Positions 12,835 to 25,395 of a stretch of 64,000 bases of DNA are shown one piece after another. A model generated the notes under the pieces. That model saw only the letters and a list, made by a program, of their open reading frames with translations, was not told the DNA's origin and did no database searches. The position numbers were made by a program, and so were the translations under genes. Numbering within the stretch: the stretch's first letter is position 1; every line of letters starts with the position of its first letter. This stretch comes from Eutrigla gurnardus (Eukaryota; Chordata; Actinopteri; Perciformes; Triglidae), in assembly GCA_963514095.1 (NCBI GenBank), contig OY741276.1, positions 20,447,695 through 20,511,694 on the forward strand. The letters are read 5' to 3'.

Positions 12835-15090
12835 CAACAAGCAAACACAATGTACTATGTTAATGGACTTAAATGTCACGAGCCTTTGGAAATGTCAGTG
12901 CACTCGGTTTTAGCATAAAGTAAGTGCAACCAGGTGCAGAACAGATCCATACCATCCTGCATTTGTAAACGAGAAATTTCAATAAACAAGACAGTAACTT
13001 TCAAATGGCTAATGTTTTTCTCTCTGCTTATGATTAATGGAATTAAAGTATTTCAGGCGTTAAAACTTCAAACTCAAATTGTTTCACCTCTCTCCGCCAT
13101 TGGAGCAGAACATTTCTCTTTACAGTGTGACAGATTACATTGTTACCTGTTTACTGAAGCCGACTGCACATCTACATCTTTACACACGGCTTTAATAAAA
13201 CACGCTCTGTTGTCTAAGTGTCGGTGTCAATGCTGGAGTTGGAAAGGAGACTTCCTCAACTGCTTTCGTATAATCAGAAGCACTGACACTTTGTTTTATT
13301 TGGGTTGTACGGTGTCTCAGAGAGATTTATTCTGCATTTACACTTCACATTTACATTTACATTTACATTTCACGTTGGGTGTCAAAAGTGTTACATGCAA
13401 AACGCATGATGAGCTTGTAAAATACGATTCATCGTTAAGTGTGGAAATTGTTGACAGATGGAAATCTCGGAGCGAAATGAAGTAAAGATGGAGTCATTCG
13501 TGTAAATATGAATATGTTATGCAGTCACTGACATCTTAATAAACTTTATGCAGTATTTAATAGGAGATGTATTTAAAGTTCAGCTAAAATGAAAAAGTCA
13601 CTCAGTTAAAGTCCCACACTGGGAACACATTCACATGTAATAGAAGAATGTGTGGGATATGTCGAGTCAAAGATACATCTCTAAAGATAAGATACCTGGA
13701 TAATGTATCATACATGGATACAAATAACTACTCATGTTCAATGTAAACATTGTATTGTGGATATGAAGTGCAATGAAATGGATAGTAGTGTTGTTTAAGG
13801 AGTTGAATTCAAATAAAATACAATTCATTTATTTGACTATAAAAATGTCAGCGTTGGCAGTCGATGTCCAAAATGACCAGAAACAAGTCAAAATGACCTG
13901 TCAGATTGTCATCTTCATATTTGTAAGCAAAGTTTTTTCCCCCAAAACTGAAAAGTGATTTCTGGACTCAATGAAAACGCTGCAGATGAAAACGTGCTCC
14001 TCTGGATGTGACACTTCACAGCCGCCAGCAGCTCAAGAGGACGGCAGTGTTCGGACTCACTGAGGTGGACCATGAACTGGGAGCCGTGATCCCTGAGTGG
14101 AAATTTCACAGCAGCTTTGAGCTAATGTTTGGAGGGAAGGGTTAACTCTCGGCTCTCTGCTTTCATCTTCGAAAATGCTGCTGCTGCTCCTCGGCTCAGG
14201 AGGTATTATCGTGTTGGACCCCCACTATGGCGCAATGTGTGTCAGCCTCCGTACTGTATGTGCATCCCCATATGTGTTCGTATATAGGTACCTGCACATG
14301 CGAGCAGTTTGTGCACATGCGTTCGGTTGCATTTGAGTGCCGAATATCCTTGAAGAAGCAACGCAAGATGAAAATCCTCCAAAGTCCTCACTTCCTCAAG
14401 GGTCGTGGTGCTGAGGATTAAGGCTCAGGTTAAGGATTAAGGCTGTATATATACATATATATATATATACACATACATAAACACACACACACTGGCACGG
14501 CTTAGAAAGACCAACAGGTTTGAAAACATAAAATGTAGCACTATCTCTGCAGAATTAATATCAGATGTTCTTTCTTGTGACAAAGTGTCACTTTTCAGGC
14601 AATTACTTTTTTTTCAGTGCCACCGTTTCATAATCAGTTCTTCAAAAACGCCTAGCGGAACAAATCAAAGGTTGCCCATGTAATTATGATGGATTCAAAC
14701 TGCTTCTAAAAGCCTCACGCTTTGCCAAGCCGCCTTTGTCACTCTTTCAAGTGCTGCTGTTGTTGTTATTCCGAGTTGAAGTCATTTCTATTCACGTTTT
14801 TATCAAGATTACATGAACACGTTTCATATCCATGCTTGCAGAAACACACAATGCACACAATCGCAATGTAACAACTGTAACACTATAACAAGCATCAATA
14901 AAAACAACAATGTTACGTAACAGGCATAAAATCTACATTTGCTTTTCCCACGGGACACGTCCAGCGGTCTCCTGGGTGAAAGTCCCTTAAAGGACACTCT
15001 CCCTTGTTATACTCATTACCAAATACCTTTATTCCTTGCAAGTGAGCTGAAAAACTGCAACGAGAAACAGATGTTGTATGTGCTAATATG
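12835..15090. other. gene-free stretch
   Basis: A 183-codon open frame (12934-13485, plus strand) has no domain or low-complexity signature that I recognise, no neighbouring exons and no promoter-like context. I treat it as chance. Near its end is a short tandem ACATTT run (13343-13370). Nothing else is recognised except the TA/CA microsatellite listed separately. Confidence 0.4.
14445..14493. repeat. (TA)n-(CA)n compound microsatellite
   Basis: A TA dinucleotide run grades into ACATACATAA and then a short CA run. Confidence 0.9.
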
Positions 15091-15840
15091 TCGATTCTAT
15101 TAAGGCATGTTCCTCTTCGATGCTAGCATGTTGATGCCTTCAGGGTTTTTGATGGACTCAACCACTGGATATGGTAATAATAATGCGTGTGTGTGTGTGT
15201 GCGCACAGAAGGATTCAGAGCAGATACTGACGCACCACCCTGATCAAGCACACAATGTTACATCTTTTCATCAAGTGTTTGTATAGGAACAAAAAAAGAA
15301 AGCGATTAAAATATCAAAGAGCCTTTTGAGCTCCTCATTCTCAGAGATCGGCTTATTGTTCCCCATGATGCTGAATCAAGCATCTATCACAAGTTAGCAA
15401 TCAAGTGCAGCACATCTTCTCCCAGAATCAATGGGAAACGATGTCATTAGAGCTGAAGTATTACTCTCGTAGAAGGTTGAGCCTTTGTGACTCAGAAACA
15501 TATTACATTATATATTAATAAGAATAAGATCACAACAAAGAGAGCACCACACTGTAGCAGTACATGGAATGGATTAGACTTTGTACAATAACACCCTGCC
15601 CGTCGTGCAGTTCGGCTATTGGAAGGGTGGAAGCTAATTGGAGGGCTGGCCTCTGCATGTTACCTTTGCTGTAAACTACATGACAGCATCGCTTCATTTC
15701 TACTCAAAAACAGCAAGTATTTGTGATAGCCTGTCTGGTGAGTGAAGTGAAGGACAGAAAAGGATTTTCTTCGTTACTCATTCAACGCACTGAAAGCGAT
15801 AATTGACACCTCTAAATGATGTATATGTATAATGTATAAG

Positions 15841-15918
15841 TATATATATATATATATATATATATACATCGAAGAGGAACATGCCTTAATAGATATACCA
15901 CACCAAAAATCAACCACA

Positions 15919-15973
<55 letters not shown>
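15841..15973. repeat. (TA)n microsatellite split by a 55-bp patchwork insert
   Basis: Two pure TA runs (15841-15866 and 15922-15973) are separated by about 55 unique bases. The first 27 of these (15867-15893) are a perfect inverted copy of 15096-15122. The last part (15905-15923) is a perfect 19-base direct copy of 16398-16416. Both sources are therefore within about 800 bases, one on each side. Confidence 0.9.
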
Positions 15974-15975
<2 letters not shown>

Positions 15976-16333
15976 TGAATGCTATATGCTGAAGTGCCTT
16001 AAACTTACATTCTCTCTGCTGGCCATTAGGGGGGGGAAATTATTCAGATTTTACAGAAGTCTATGAGAGAATGAGCCTATTTCTAGGGATTTATTATCTT
16101 AGAAAACATCAGAAACATTGGTTTATGATCTATTACTACTTAATTATCCTAGAGTAACATTTTTTTAAATACAAGAATAGGAGTTCTTTACATAGCAAAT
16201 ACTTTTTGCTGCTATATTGACGTTCTGGATATCATAAGGAGAACCATTTAGTGCTCTATAAATAAACAATAAATATTATTGTTTATCTTGGATTTCATTA
16301 CATGCACGACTACATGCTGTGACAGTATCATGA

Positions 16334-16535
16334 GACTCTGATTTGATTTAAATGGATTAGCTGTGCAGAAATCAAGGCCAAATATAAAAAAAAAATAAAA
16401 AATCAACCACACCAATTAGCATCTCTTTTATAGTTGCTATTCCCGTGACACACAAAATGCATCCTGCTGTAAAACATGCTGGAATGCTGCATTAAGCCAC
16501 AGACACTGGTTTGATTTTAATGGATTGGCTACGCG
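16334..16535. repeat. imperfect local duplication
   Basis: A segment at 16334-16366 (GACTCTGATTTGATTTAAAT, then GGATTAGCT) is echoed at 16502-16535 (GACACTGGTTTGATTTTAAT, then GGATTGGCT). The period is about 170 bases and the similarity is roughly 80 percent by eye. No function is assigned. Confidence 0.5.
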
Positions 16536-18450
16536 GGGAATCGATATCGAATGTGAATCCATTGCGGTGATAAGTGGGATTCCTGCCTGGGGAGCCGGCG
16601 TCGCCGCGTACTCTCTTGTCAGCATGCCTCAGCAGACGCATCCTGGGCGCTCGGAGTATATGACACAGACACAGCGAGGGCGAGTTACCGCACACTGAAC
16701 AGATACCGAGGGAAGGAAGGAGACAGATACTGATGTGGGGAGAGCAGTAAAGATACTCCATGAACAGAGGAGAACTGCACACAGAGAGACGTATAAGGTC
16801 TGTTACTAAATCATGTTTGTCATTCTCACAGAGGGGAAGGAGAATGAGATGATCCTTCCAAGGGGGCTCTGACTGCTACTCTGTGATGTTATTCAATCCA
16901 TTTGTCCTCTAATCATTTATTCTCTGCTAAGATCAATATTATGTCTATATTCGTGTGTAAACGCAATAATGTTTTCCCACTTCAACCAGACACTTTCTCA
17001 TCAATTTGGATTCTGGTCATACATACTGTAAACAAACCCCATATTGGCTTGTATTAACAAAAAATTAAAGGAAAAGTGTGACATTTTTACTGAAAACGTC
17101 CATTCATCACACTTTACAAGTTCAACTGCCATAATTACTGAAGTTCTCTTCATACACAGTTTTCCTTTGCAATGAGGGACACTTTGTTATGCAGAGTGGT
17201 AACTACTACAATACCCATGAGCCTCTGCAGTAGCAAATCCAAAAGTGTTTCTGTCTTTTGCTGCAGTAAAGAACAAACCATGCAACAGTCAAAGCCAAAT
17301 GTAAAAAAAAAAATATCAATTTAAGCTGCATTATATTTTCAGTTTCACAACAGCATAATATTTATTATTATATAAGCAGTCAAGCAGCTTGGTGATTGGA
17401 TATTTTGTTACAGGAATGGACCTTTGGGAGACTCCTCTTTGGTTCAACCAGGAGTGTTTTGTGCAGATCCAAGCAGAGTCACGTCACATTAACTTTTACT
17501 TCCAAAACAAAGGCTGACAAAAATAGCTTCTCCTATTCTATAACAGTCATTTCAGGTCTACTCACTTCCAGTTTTACCCCTAAATGACGTTTTTAAGATG
17601 ATGTGGCCTGTTTACATCCTGTCTAATCTTGGGTATTGCTCTTTCAGATCTTGCTTAGCTCTGCATGGGACATTAACCAACGCTAATGTCCCGATTATCC
17701 TGAAAATATTGTGAATCACAATGTTATCCCGATAACCAAAATAACTATAAAACTGAAAACATCTTTTTCTTACAACACCGATAGAACAATTCTTTTGTAT
17801 TAGTGAAAAGATCGTAAAGGACAAATAAAAGATAACGAGTAAAATTTAAAAAAATAGCAACATCGTGTGAGTGTTCTTTCTGCTAATTCCTTGAAGCCTT
17901 TTTTGAAAGAAAAAAAAATAACCCCGCTGTATATTTCACTTCTCCACCATGATAGCGAGCTAGACGGCTTCCTGTGTTTTTAATCGCCATCCAGTTCTAG
18001 CTGTATGTATGCAAAGATGTCCGCTATTAACTTGGTGAGTACAGTGGTGTTATTACTGACTTAATAGCCAGGTTTATGAAAATAACACCCAAGCTGTAAT
18101 AGGCTACACCAAATTATCCTTTCATATAATGCAATGATTTTGACAGCGTATGCCGAGGTATTTTAACTGAAACTTTTACAGACAAGACATTACATTACAA
18201 ACGTTCTACCGAGCTAAACGATCACATTAGGGACATAAAGGAAACTATGGGAACGGAGAAAGAAACAAGAAAGAAAAGAGGAGCTTAATGATTCTTTATG
18301 TGCCCTCAGAAGCCAAATGAGTCTTGCAGTCTTGTATAAAACAAGCAAATCATCGGTATGATTCCCATCTGTTGCCTCCGAAAGACACGCTCCATCCAGT
18401 ATTGTATTACGGACCATTAAGTCCTCTGAGCCAGTTCCCTCAGCCTCCTC
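16536..18450. other. gene-free stretch
   Basis: No gene or recognised repeat. The fragment CCCGATTATCCTG with CCCGATAACC around 17690-17735 resembles the interior of a common fish nonautonomous element, but it is too short and decayed to call. Confidence 0.35.
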
Positions 18451-18453
18451 CTC

Positions 18454-18454
<1 letters not shown>

Positions 18455-18515
<61 letters not shown>

Positions 18516-18523
18516 CAATCAAC
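18455..18523. repeat. (TCAA)n tetranucleotide microsatellite
   Basis: About 15 uninterrupted TCAA units are followed by degenerate copies (AACAATCAACC). Confidence 0.97.
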
Positions 18524-18770
18524 CAGGCTACAGATGTATCCACCTCCATGTTAATGTGACATCTTTTCACTCCTCTTCCTTCTTCCTTAGTTTTCTTTTG
18601 AAAATCGTTTTTCCACACCACTGGAACCAAATGTATTCCCATTATTAACTGTTCTTTCCACTAACATGTTCTCATCAAGTTTTTTTTAAGATGATTTATA
18701 ATCAGTTCATTACTTATTATTTAAGTAAAATAATTTCAAACAGCTGCCAGTCTTGAGAAAGTAATACATG

Positions 18771-19640
18771 CCTTTATTTTGTCAGCTGCCCGCCTCCAGC
18801 TCACTCAACCCAAAAATGTATTTTAAAAAAACCCTCACAAATCAGATCTCATCACTCCCATTCTTGCATCTTTGCATTGGCTCCCTGTGGGTTTGAGATT
18901 TGATTTGAAGATGTTGCTTTCAAAATGTAAGGGCTTTGCGTGTGCAGGCCCCTAGTTATTGTTGATATGTTAATCTCTTATGAGCCACTGAGATCTTCAG
19001 GCAAGGATCTCCTAATTGTTCCACACTTGCTTTGTTACCCGAGATGACCGGGGCCCCTCACCTTTGGAACTCCAGCCTCGGGATTTCAGGCTCGCCAACT
19101 ACGTCACTTTTATCAGATAGCCTTTTTTCTGTCTGGATTAGGAATGTTGATAATGAACCTTTTAGCCATTTAAATGATCTTAAAAGACGGCGTTGTCACC
19201 AACTTCGAGGCTAAATCCCTTCACTCCAATTAGGAACTTGGTTTGAGTCTTGATGAGTAGCGGCATTAATTCACTGACAAATATCTCTGACAGTCAGGCA
19301 GACACAACAGACGACCCCAACCACAGCACCCTGCATGCAAGCCGTTATTTTGTGGGTTAAAAGTGAATGATCGGTTAATGAGGGTTGTTATTGGCTGGAA
19401 AAAATAAATTCTTAATGAGGATGCTTAGCCTGGATCCTCGTTTGGTGTTCCTTTTCTGCACACTTCATTGTGCTACTGTTGTGTTCTGAGTTGTACCACT
19501 AAATTATTCTTGTAATCTAATTAGTTTAGCATTTTTTACTGTTTACTCTGCTGGTTTTTACTGTTATTTGAAGCACTTTATATCCCTGTTTCGGCAAGTG
19601 CTACATAAATATCATGTTTATCGTCGTATATTATTAATTT
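18771..19640 (+). pseudogene. L2/CR1-type LINE relic (ORF2 C-terminus plus 3' UTR)
   Basis: The plus strand around 18840-19090 encodes, with stops and frameshifts, the C-terminal segment typical of L2/CR1 ORF2 proteins. Recognisable pieces are ITPILASLHWLPVG, then a KMLLSKCKG remnant, a SYEPLRSSG remnant in another frame, and LELQP where intact proteins have LWNSLP. The intact ORF at 45491-48286 has HITPILKSLHWLPV in the same place. Downstream, 19560-19635 has the usual L2 3' end: GAAGCACTTTATAT, then AAGTGCTACATAAATAT and a short AT-rich simple tail. The copy is 5'-truncated and dead. It could be L2 or a close CR1 relative. Confidence 0.75.
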
Positions 19641-19898
19641 GCTACAGCTCTGCAGTAAGTGTTCTTATAGTGATCTATTTTTGATGAGGCCATTTTGGAG
19701 ATGTGCCGATTCGACCGTGCGGTCCTCGTAGAGGCTGCAGCTGGTTCGCACTGCGTTCTGTTCCAAGGTGTTCCCGTTATTTTGTCCACACCACTGTATA
19801 TTCCCACCGGTGCTGTCAGTGTACAAGCCCCTGCAAAACCTTTTCCTCTCTTCCTCGTTAAACCAGCATCTGCTGAGGTAAGAGGCCTAAAACCCCCC

Positions 19899-19899
<1 letters not shown>

Positions 19900-19941
<42 letters not shown>
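19900..19941. repeat. (CA)n microsatellite
   Basis: About 20 uninterrupted CA units. Confidence 0.97.
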
Positions 19942-19943
<2 letters not shown>

Positions 19944-20014
19944 CCCCTCCCTTTCAATGCATTCTCTTGGGCCTGCCATCTGCCACAGAGTTGGACAAGA
20001 CCCCACTAACAGGG

Positions 20015-20034
20015 CACACACACACACACACACA
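20015..20034. repeat. short (CA)n microsatellite
   Basis: About ten CA units, 75 bases after the previous tract. Confidence 0.9.
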
Positions 20035-20103
20035 AACCCCCTCATTTCAAACCCTCGCAGTAGCTGGAAAACATCTCCAGTACAGATGCACATGAATGCA
20101 CAC

Positions 20104-20104
<1 letters not shown>

Positions 20105-20150
<46 letters not shown>
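20105..20150. repeat. (CA)n microsatellite
   Basis: About 22 CA units. This is the third CA tract within 250 bases. Confidence 0.97.
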
Positions 20151-22521
20151 CCCAAAGTTAGCCAGGCTGCATATTTAATGAGGAGCCCCCCCCCCATGAA
20201 CAAAACAGCTTGCAGGGTCATAATGGTTTCGAGCATAGCCCCACCCCGCTGCACAGAGCCAGTGAACTCCTCCCCTCCATTGTGTGACTGGCCTGAAGAG
20301 GAGAGGACGGGGAGGACGGAGAGGGGAGGACAGAGGGGGAACAACAAACTCTAATTACTCCTCTGTGGCTAACAGCAGCCTCCAGCTCTTCCCCCCTGTT
20401 TCAGGAGTAAAGAGAGCGAGAGAAGGAGGGTAATAGAAAGGAAGGATGAGGACAGCGCAAACAGGAATAAAAAGAAGCCCCGCACTGATTGAACATGAAA
20501 CCTCTCCCTGTGGCTCCCCCCTGTCTCCTCTCGTCTCTCTCCCCCTCTGCTTGTTGTACATAATGCCCCCTCACTTCCACCGCAATTGTTCATCACCCCT
20601 CAGTTAACCACTGTGAATAATGATGTCTCCTCTTGGAGAGAAGGAGGCAGAGGAGCAAGCCGTAGGCCATGCATTCTGATGGTCTAAGCATTCCCCAGTT
20701 GCCCTCTGCTCGGGCAAAATAAACAGTGCAGCGGGGAGGGAGGGATGCCTGCACCTCCTCCTGCATTCATATTCTCTGGGAGTTGTGTTTGTTTGTTGTG
20801 TTCTACTCATTATTTACAATCTGTATCATCCATAAGTCCTTCTGTGTTTCGCCCTCCTGCAAATATGCAGGGAGGCAGGCCCCGAGAGGAGCAGCGGACG
20901 ACGGAGACGCCCGCCATCGTCTTTGACAAACAGACCTGGGCAATTTGGCAACATTATGTCTGCTTTCTGGGGGGACGTTGGGTCTCGCCTGGCCCTGCCA
21001 TGCTGCTGCCATCATCGTCACTGTCAGCCGGACGGAGCCCGTGGAGGGGCAGAGCCACTTGAGGAGAGCATCTTTCTAAAGCTGAAGAGACAGCTGGGCC
21101 CCGCTCCAGAGTCTCCAGCTATTTTCAAAAAGAGGCTGCTCAGTTTGTCATCCACATTGAAGTTCTTCTCTTTTGTGGATTTATTTGCACTGTTTCTTTT
21201 TTGTTTTTGTTTTTGCCAGTTTCCCCAAATAGATTTGAATCTATCGCCTGTACAGGGCTATGGTTGACTGATGGCTGCAGTCAAGATCACTGAGCTGGAG
21301 GGGGGCATATTTGGTTATATCCATCCAATAAAGTGTTATTTTTTGTCACATCCCACAAGCTAATAAAATATTTTATAACCAGGCCATGTGCAGCATTACG
21401 GTCCTGCTGAAATAGAACCCATTAAAGACACATTATCTGGTTCAGTGTGTTCCGCTGCCTGTGCCGATGTAGGATGAAATGGGCCATTCTAATCCTCATT
21501 AACATAGCTAATTTCACATAAGAGAAAGTTGATAGTGGGTGTCAAAACCATTCAAAGGTCACCCGAGCAAGCCGCATCATTTCATATGCAAATACGCGAG
21601 TGTACGCCTCCGAGAGTTGGCCTCGTCGCTGCTCTACCTGTGTGAACACATCATGACGAGCTCAGGGACATGCCTTTTCTCTGAGGTGTCATCGCCAGGG
21701 TTGTGCAGCGTTTGACGAGCTGGCACGGCGAGGCAGAGCAGTGTGTCACACAATGGATAAAGTTGTCAAAAGCCAGCAGGTGGAGAGAGGATGAAGAGGA
21801 GGAGAAAGGGCAGCAGATACTCATCCGTCCTCCCCTCTTTGGCCGTGAGTGCTACAGCTAACCCGGAGGGATGAAAGTGGAGGAACAAACATGTGACAAG
21901 TTGCTCCTTCAACAGGGAGGGAGGGGGCAAGTATGACATTAGCAGCATGAAGATGTCGTCACGTGACCATTCACCATGTGAATAACTGAACACACTCTTG
22001 GTGCCAGCTGCAGACGGGAGGGAAGCGGAGCTGCACAAATGTGGGTGTTTGGAGATAAATCAAACACCAGATCTATATTTTGAGTTGTTTGAGTCGGAAA
22101 GCATTGATCTGTGGGTCAAAATGTGTCAGTGTCCGCACACCACATTCAAATGTAGTCACGGAAATGCTCTTGAACCTATCTAAAATAATGACTTTTCAAC
22201 TGGACGATAGTTGCTTTTGACTTGTAAATCACCTCAAGCCTGGTCTTATTGGATCTTCGGGAATGTCTTGACGCGTACACACAGAAATCATATGAATGTG
22301 ACACAACAGATGATTTTGGCATATGGCATCACAACATTTAGAAAATTGCTGACAGACAAACATCCTTCTTGGCAATAACTTCACAACCGCTTGCTGATGT
22401 CTCGCAACTAAACAAGCCTGTAACTGAGAGATACTTCCTCAAAAACCAACAGCTCCACAATCTTTTAACACACACAAGATGTTTTTGTTCTTCGCTCGCG
22501 ATTAAAAAGCAGAGGACTCAC

Positions 22522-22724
22522 TTGGTCACCCTCCTGTGGGCGGTGATGCTGGCCACGATGACGCTCTCCGGTCTCGGGGTGGCCACAGCCTTGAAAGTCC
22601 CCTTCCAAAACTTCTCAAAGAGCTGCTTCTCTCCAAGATGCTGGAAGCCGACGGTGCCGCTCGGTGATCCCGGGGACGGAGAGGGGCCACAGGGGCCCGG
22701 CAGGAGCGAGCACGGGGGCTGCAT
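22522..22724 (-). CDS. candidate first coding exon of an unidentified host gene
   Basis: On the minus strand an ATG at 22724 opens 67 codons. The peptide starts MQPPCSLLPGPC, is rich in Pro, Gly and Ser over about residues 3-25, then becomes an ordinary mixed protein segment with EKFWKGTFKAVATPRPES and VIVASITAHRRVT. The frame ends at a strong splice donor, CAA|GTGAGT (donor at 22521-22516), leaving phase 2. An in-frame TGA lies upstream of the ATG, so this is the first ATG in frame. There is no signal peptide or membrane segment. The Kozak context is weak (-3 is C). The exon lies in a CpG-rich block, which fits a first exon. I do not recognise the protein family and found no second exon. It could also be noncoding first-exon sequence with a chance frame. 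Confidence 0.35.
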
Positions 22725-23430
22725 CTGTGGTTCCTGGTCTCCAAACCCCAGAAGAATAAAGTGCTGCACACTGATGGAGAGACGCACAAGCTGGGGCTGG
22801 TTGTCAGGAGCTGTCCAAGTACTGAATCAAAGCGGCGCACAGCGCAACAACTGTTGTGCACCGACGTCTCCTCTCTCAGCAGCAGGTCAATGTGTCAGCG
22901 CGTCTGTCTGCTCCTCGCTCTCCAGCGTGGGGAGAGGGACAAAAGCTGACCCTCTCCAACCGGAGGCTGGGTATTGTTCTCCCAGATGAGGGAAGGAGGG
23001 GCGGGAGGGATTGGGCTTCTTTCTCTCCGCCTCTCCTCTTCTGTCACATCTGCTGCTTTTGGGGGGACGGGGTCGGAGTTGGGCAGTCGGAGCGCTGCTT
23101 TCTTTTTCTTTTTTTTTGGTTTCTCCTCCCGCGCGCTCCCGTCGGCAGCCTCACACAGAATTACACTCACGAGAGACGGAGCGTGTTTCCGTCCTGGAGT
23201 GAGGGAGACCAATTGTGGGTGTTTTTTCTCCCTGTTTGCCGGAGTGCAATGTTTTGGAGGAGAGAGATGACTGTACGTCTACGCGCGCGCCGGGCAGGTG
23301 TCCAAGGCAAGTGTCGCGGCGTGTCTGAGGGCAGGCGTGGACGCGCGCCGGAGAGCGTGCGAGTGCGAATGGACTGAGGAGCTCAGCTGAGAGCGGCTTG
23401 TTTTGTGTCTCTCAGGCTGTGACGTCAAAG
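22540..23430 (-). promoter_or_regulatory. CpG-rich block, probable promoter/first-exon region
   Basis: CpG density is well above that of the flanks, especially 23280-23375 (repeated CGCGCG and GCGCGCCGG). A perfect CRE, TGACGTCA, lies at 23420-23427. The block sits just upstream, in minus-strand sense, of a candidate first exon ending at a splice donor (22521). No TATA box is obvious. The most economical reading is a CpG-island promoter for a minus-strand transcript. A bidirectional promoter is possible. Confidence 0.4.
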
Positions 23431-23468
23431 TTGGGGGCTGGATGCGGGGAGAGGGGCAACTCCTGTCA

Positions 23469-23471
<3 letters not shown>

Positions 23472-23513
<42 letters not shown>

Positions 23514-23525
23514 TCTCTCTCTCTC
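23472..23525. repeat. (CT)n microsatellite
   Basis: A nearly pure CT tract with one interruption (TCCC). It lies at the edge of the CpG-rich block, where GA/CT tracts are common in promoters. Confidence 0.95.
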
Positions 23526-25254
23526 CCCCCTTGAATCACTCCACTTTACCCTTGATTAGGTTCAATTCTCATCCTGCCATGTGCCGGCATCAGTTTCTCT
23601 GTCTCTCTTTGTCCGTTTCTTTTATTCGGTGTCTTTTTCTCTCTCACTCCCTTTCACTTCGTCCCTCCTTTTTCCTTTAGGAAAAAAACCTCTTCGTGCC
23701 TTCTATAATTAATTCCTTTCCATTTCTTTCTCCCAGTAAACACTAGAGCCACAACAATTAAGTCAAATAATCAATTATTCATCAACCGAAAATTCATGTG
23801 CGACAATTTTGCTCTTTGATTCATCTCGAGTCATTTTTTTAATTCTTTTTTTCCTCCAATGTGAGGATTTCTTCCCTTTTATCATTGTAAACTAGCATCC
23901 TTGCTAGTCAATCATGTATTTTTCTATTTTTTTTAAATATGATCAAAACAAGGTTTTGAAACCTGTTGCTTTTATCCTTATTATATCGTTGCATGTGCAC
24001 TAGAGTATACACAGGGTAGACACAACATACTATATAATAATGAATTAATTCCTAAAGTTTTGACTTGACCTGCTTTTAGTGTCCTCATCTCTTTTGTGAG
24101 TGACAGAGCTCCATCCTATCAGTTACCGTTCTGTAATGTGTAATGTTGCTGTTCATTACTGCTTTGTGATCGAACGTTAACTGTCGAAAGAGCTCAAAAC
24201 ACAAACAACCTACAAAAAAATTAAGAGCACACAGTTGGACTTTCCCATCCAGTCTCATGAATAACTGAACATTTTCAGTTTCATGAATGTGTTTGCCATG
24301 ATGGTAAGACATTGTAAGCTCTCCCACAGATGTGATTATTGATTTGTCTACATATTGTCTGCAGTATGTTGTAAACTCTGTCTTTCTCTCTTTCTTGTAC
24401 TCTTCCCCTCCGAACACACACTCCATCAGCGTCTTGGACAAAGGGCTGAGTAAATTAGCATAACAAAAGGCCTGGCTCGGCGAGGACCAGCCAGAGCATG
24501 TGGCTGACACAAACCTCCCCCTCTGAGGGGTTTCAGCTTTTCCCTGACGTTGGATACCTCCTCTCCTCTCTCCTCAGTCTGCTCCAACACGACACATAAC
24601 ACGGAGCAACAGCTTGGCAATCTCCCCCCGCTCCCCAAACCTCCCTCTCCCCTCCCGTTCTCTTCTGTGTCTCGAATGCTGCGAATCATCTGCTGCTTGC
24701 AGTCGCTTTAACATGTGGGATGCTGCCTTGAGATCTCCAGAGGGGATTCTTGAGTACCACAGGGATACAACCTTGTTTAACGCTGCAACAGAAAGGCTGT
24801 GGGATATTTAAAAAGGATAAATACTACTCATAGACTTATAGACAATAAACCTAGCTGATTATGTAACGGCCTTCATGTAGCTTTTGTCTCAGTAACAAGC
24901 TTCCTGCACACGGGTAGTGGACATTCAAAAATAAGTTATGATTGCTTTCCAAAATGCAAATCTGTAATATTTTCTTAAAAATGTGCCTTTATATCACTGA
25001 CTGAAACAAAAATAATTCCACACACTCAGTTCATGTCAGCTTTTACACAGCGTGTTCCCGAGGAGGGCTGGACTAATACATGTCTTTAATGTGCAGGACA
25101 TCTCTGCAGCACGGCCATATTTAATCACAAATGGTGTTTTGACACTTATTATTCATAACAAATATTGAGCCCATATTGTGATATCGATAGAGTACTGTTT
25201 AATTGATCGACCTTCAGAGAGTCCACAGCATCCGCCATTTGTATGGTCATGTGT
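23526..25254. other. gene-free stretch
   Basis: No gene is recognised. About 24380-24700 is non-repetitive and GC-richer. Nothing else stands out. Confidence 0.4.
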
Positions 25255-25395
25255 TAACATGGTTAAGGATGGTACTTTACTTAAATATTTCAATTTTATG
25301 CTACTTTGTACTTCTCCTTCAATAATCTTCAGAGGGAAGTATTGTACCTTTTTACTCTTTTCTACTCTACTTTTGCAAATGTTTTACTTTTAATC
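25255..25395. repeat. decayed AGTACT-group dispersed repeat
   Basis: The run TGGTACTTTACTTAAATATT, TTTATGCTACTTTGTACTTC, CAGAGGGAAGTATTGTACC and TTTTTACTC matches the interior of the same common fish element group seen at about 8.5 kb. Ends are not preserved. Confidence 0.6.

Larger units (their letters stand above)
19641..22521. other. intergenic or intronic stretch, several CA tracts
   Basis: Three CA tracts are listed separately. About 20160-20800 and 20860-21090 are GC-richer and non-repetitive, as is 21400-21760. They may be conserved noncoding DNA or unspliced exon material of a minus-strand transcript starting near 23 kb. No splice-bounded coding exon could be defended here. Confidence 0.35.

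Noticed and set aside
12934..13485. 183-codon open frame on the plus strand
   Set aside because: No recognisable domain, composition like translated AT-rich DNA, a tandem ACATTT-derived HLHLHLH run, and no splice or promoter context.
22369..22989. 206-codon plus-strand frame
   Set aside because: It lies antisense to the better-supported minus-strand exon candidate, in GC-rich DNA where long chance frames are common; no start context or domain.
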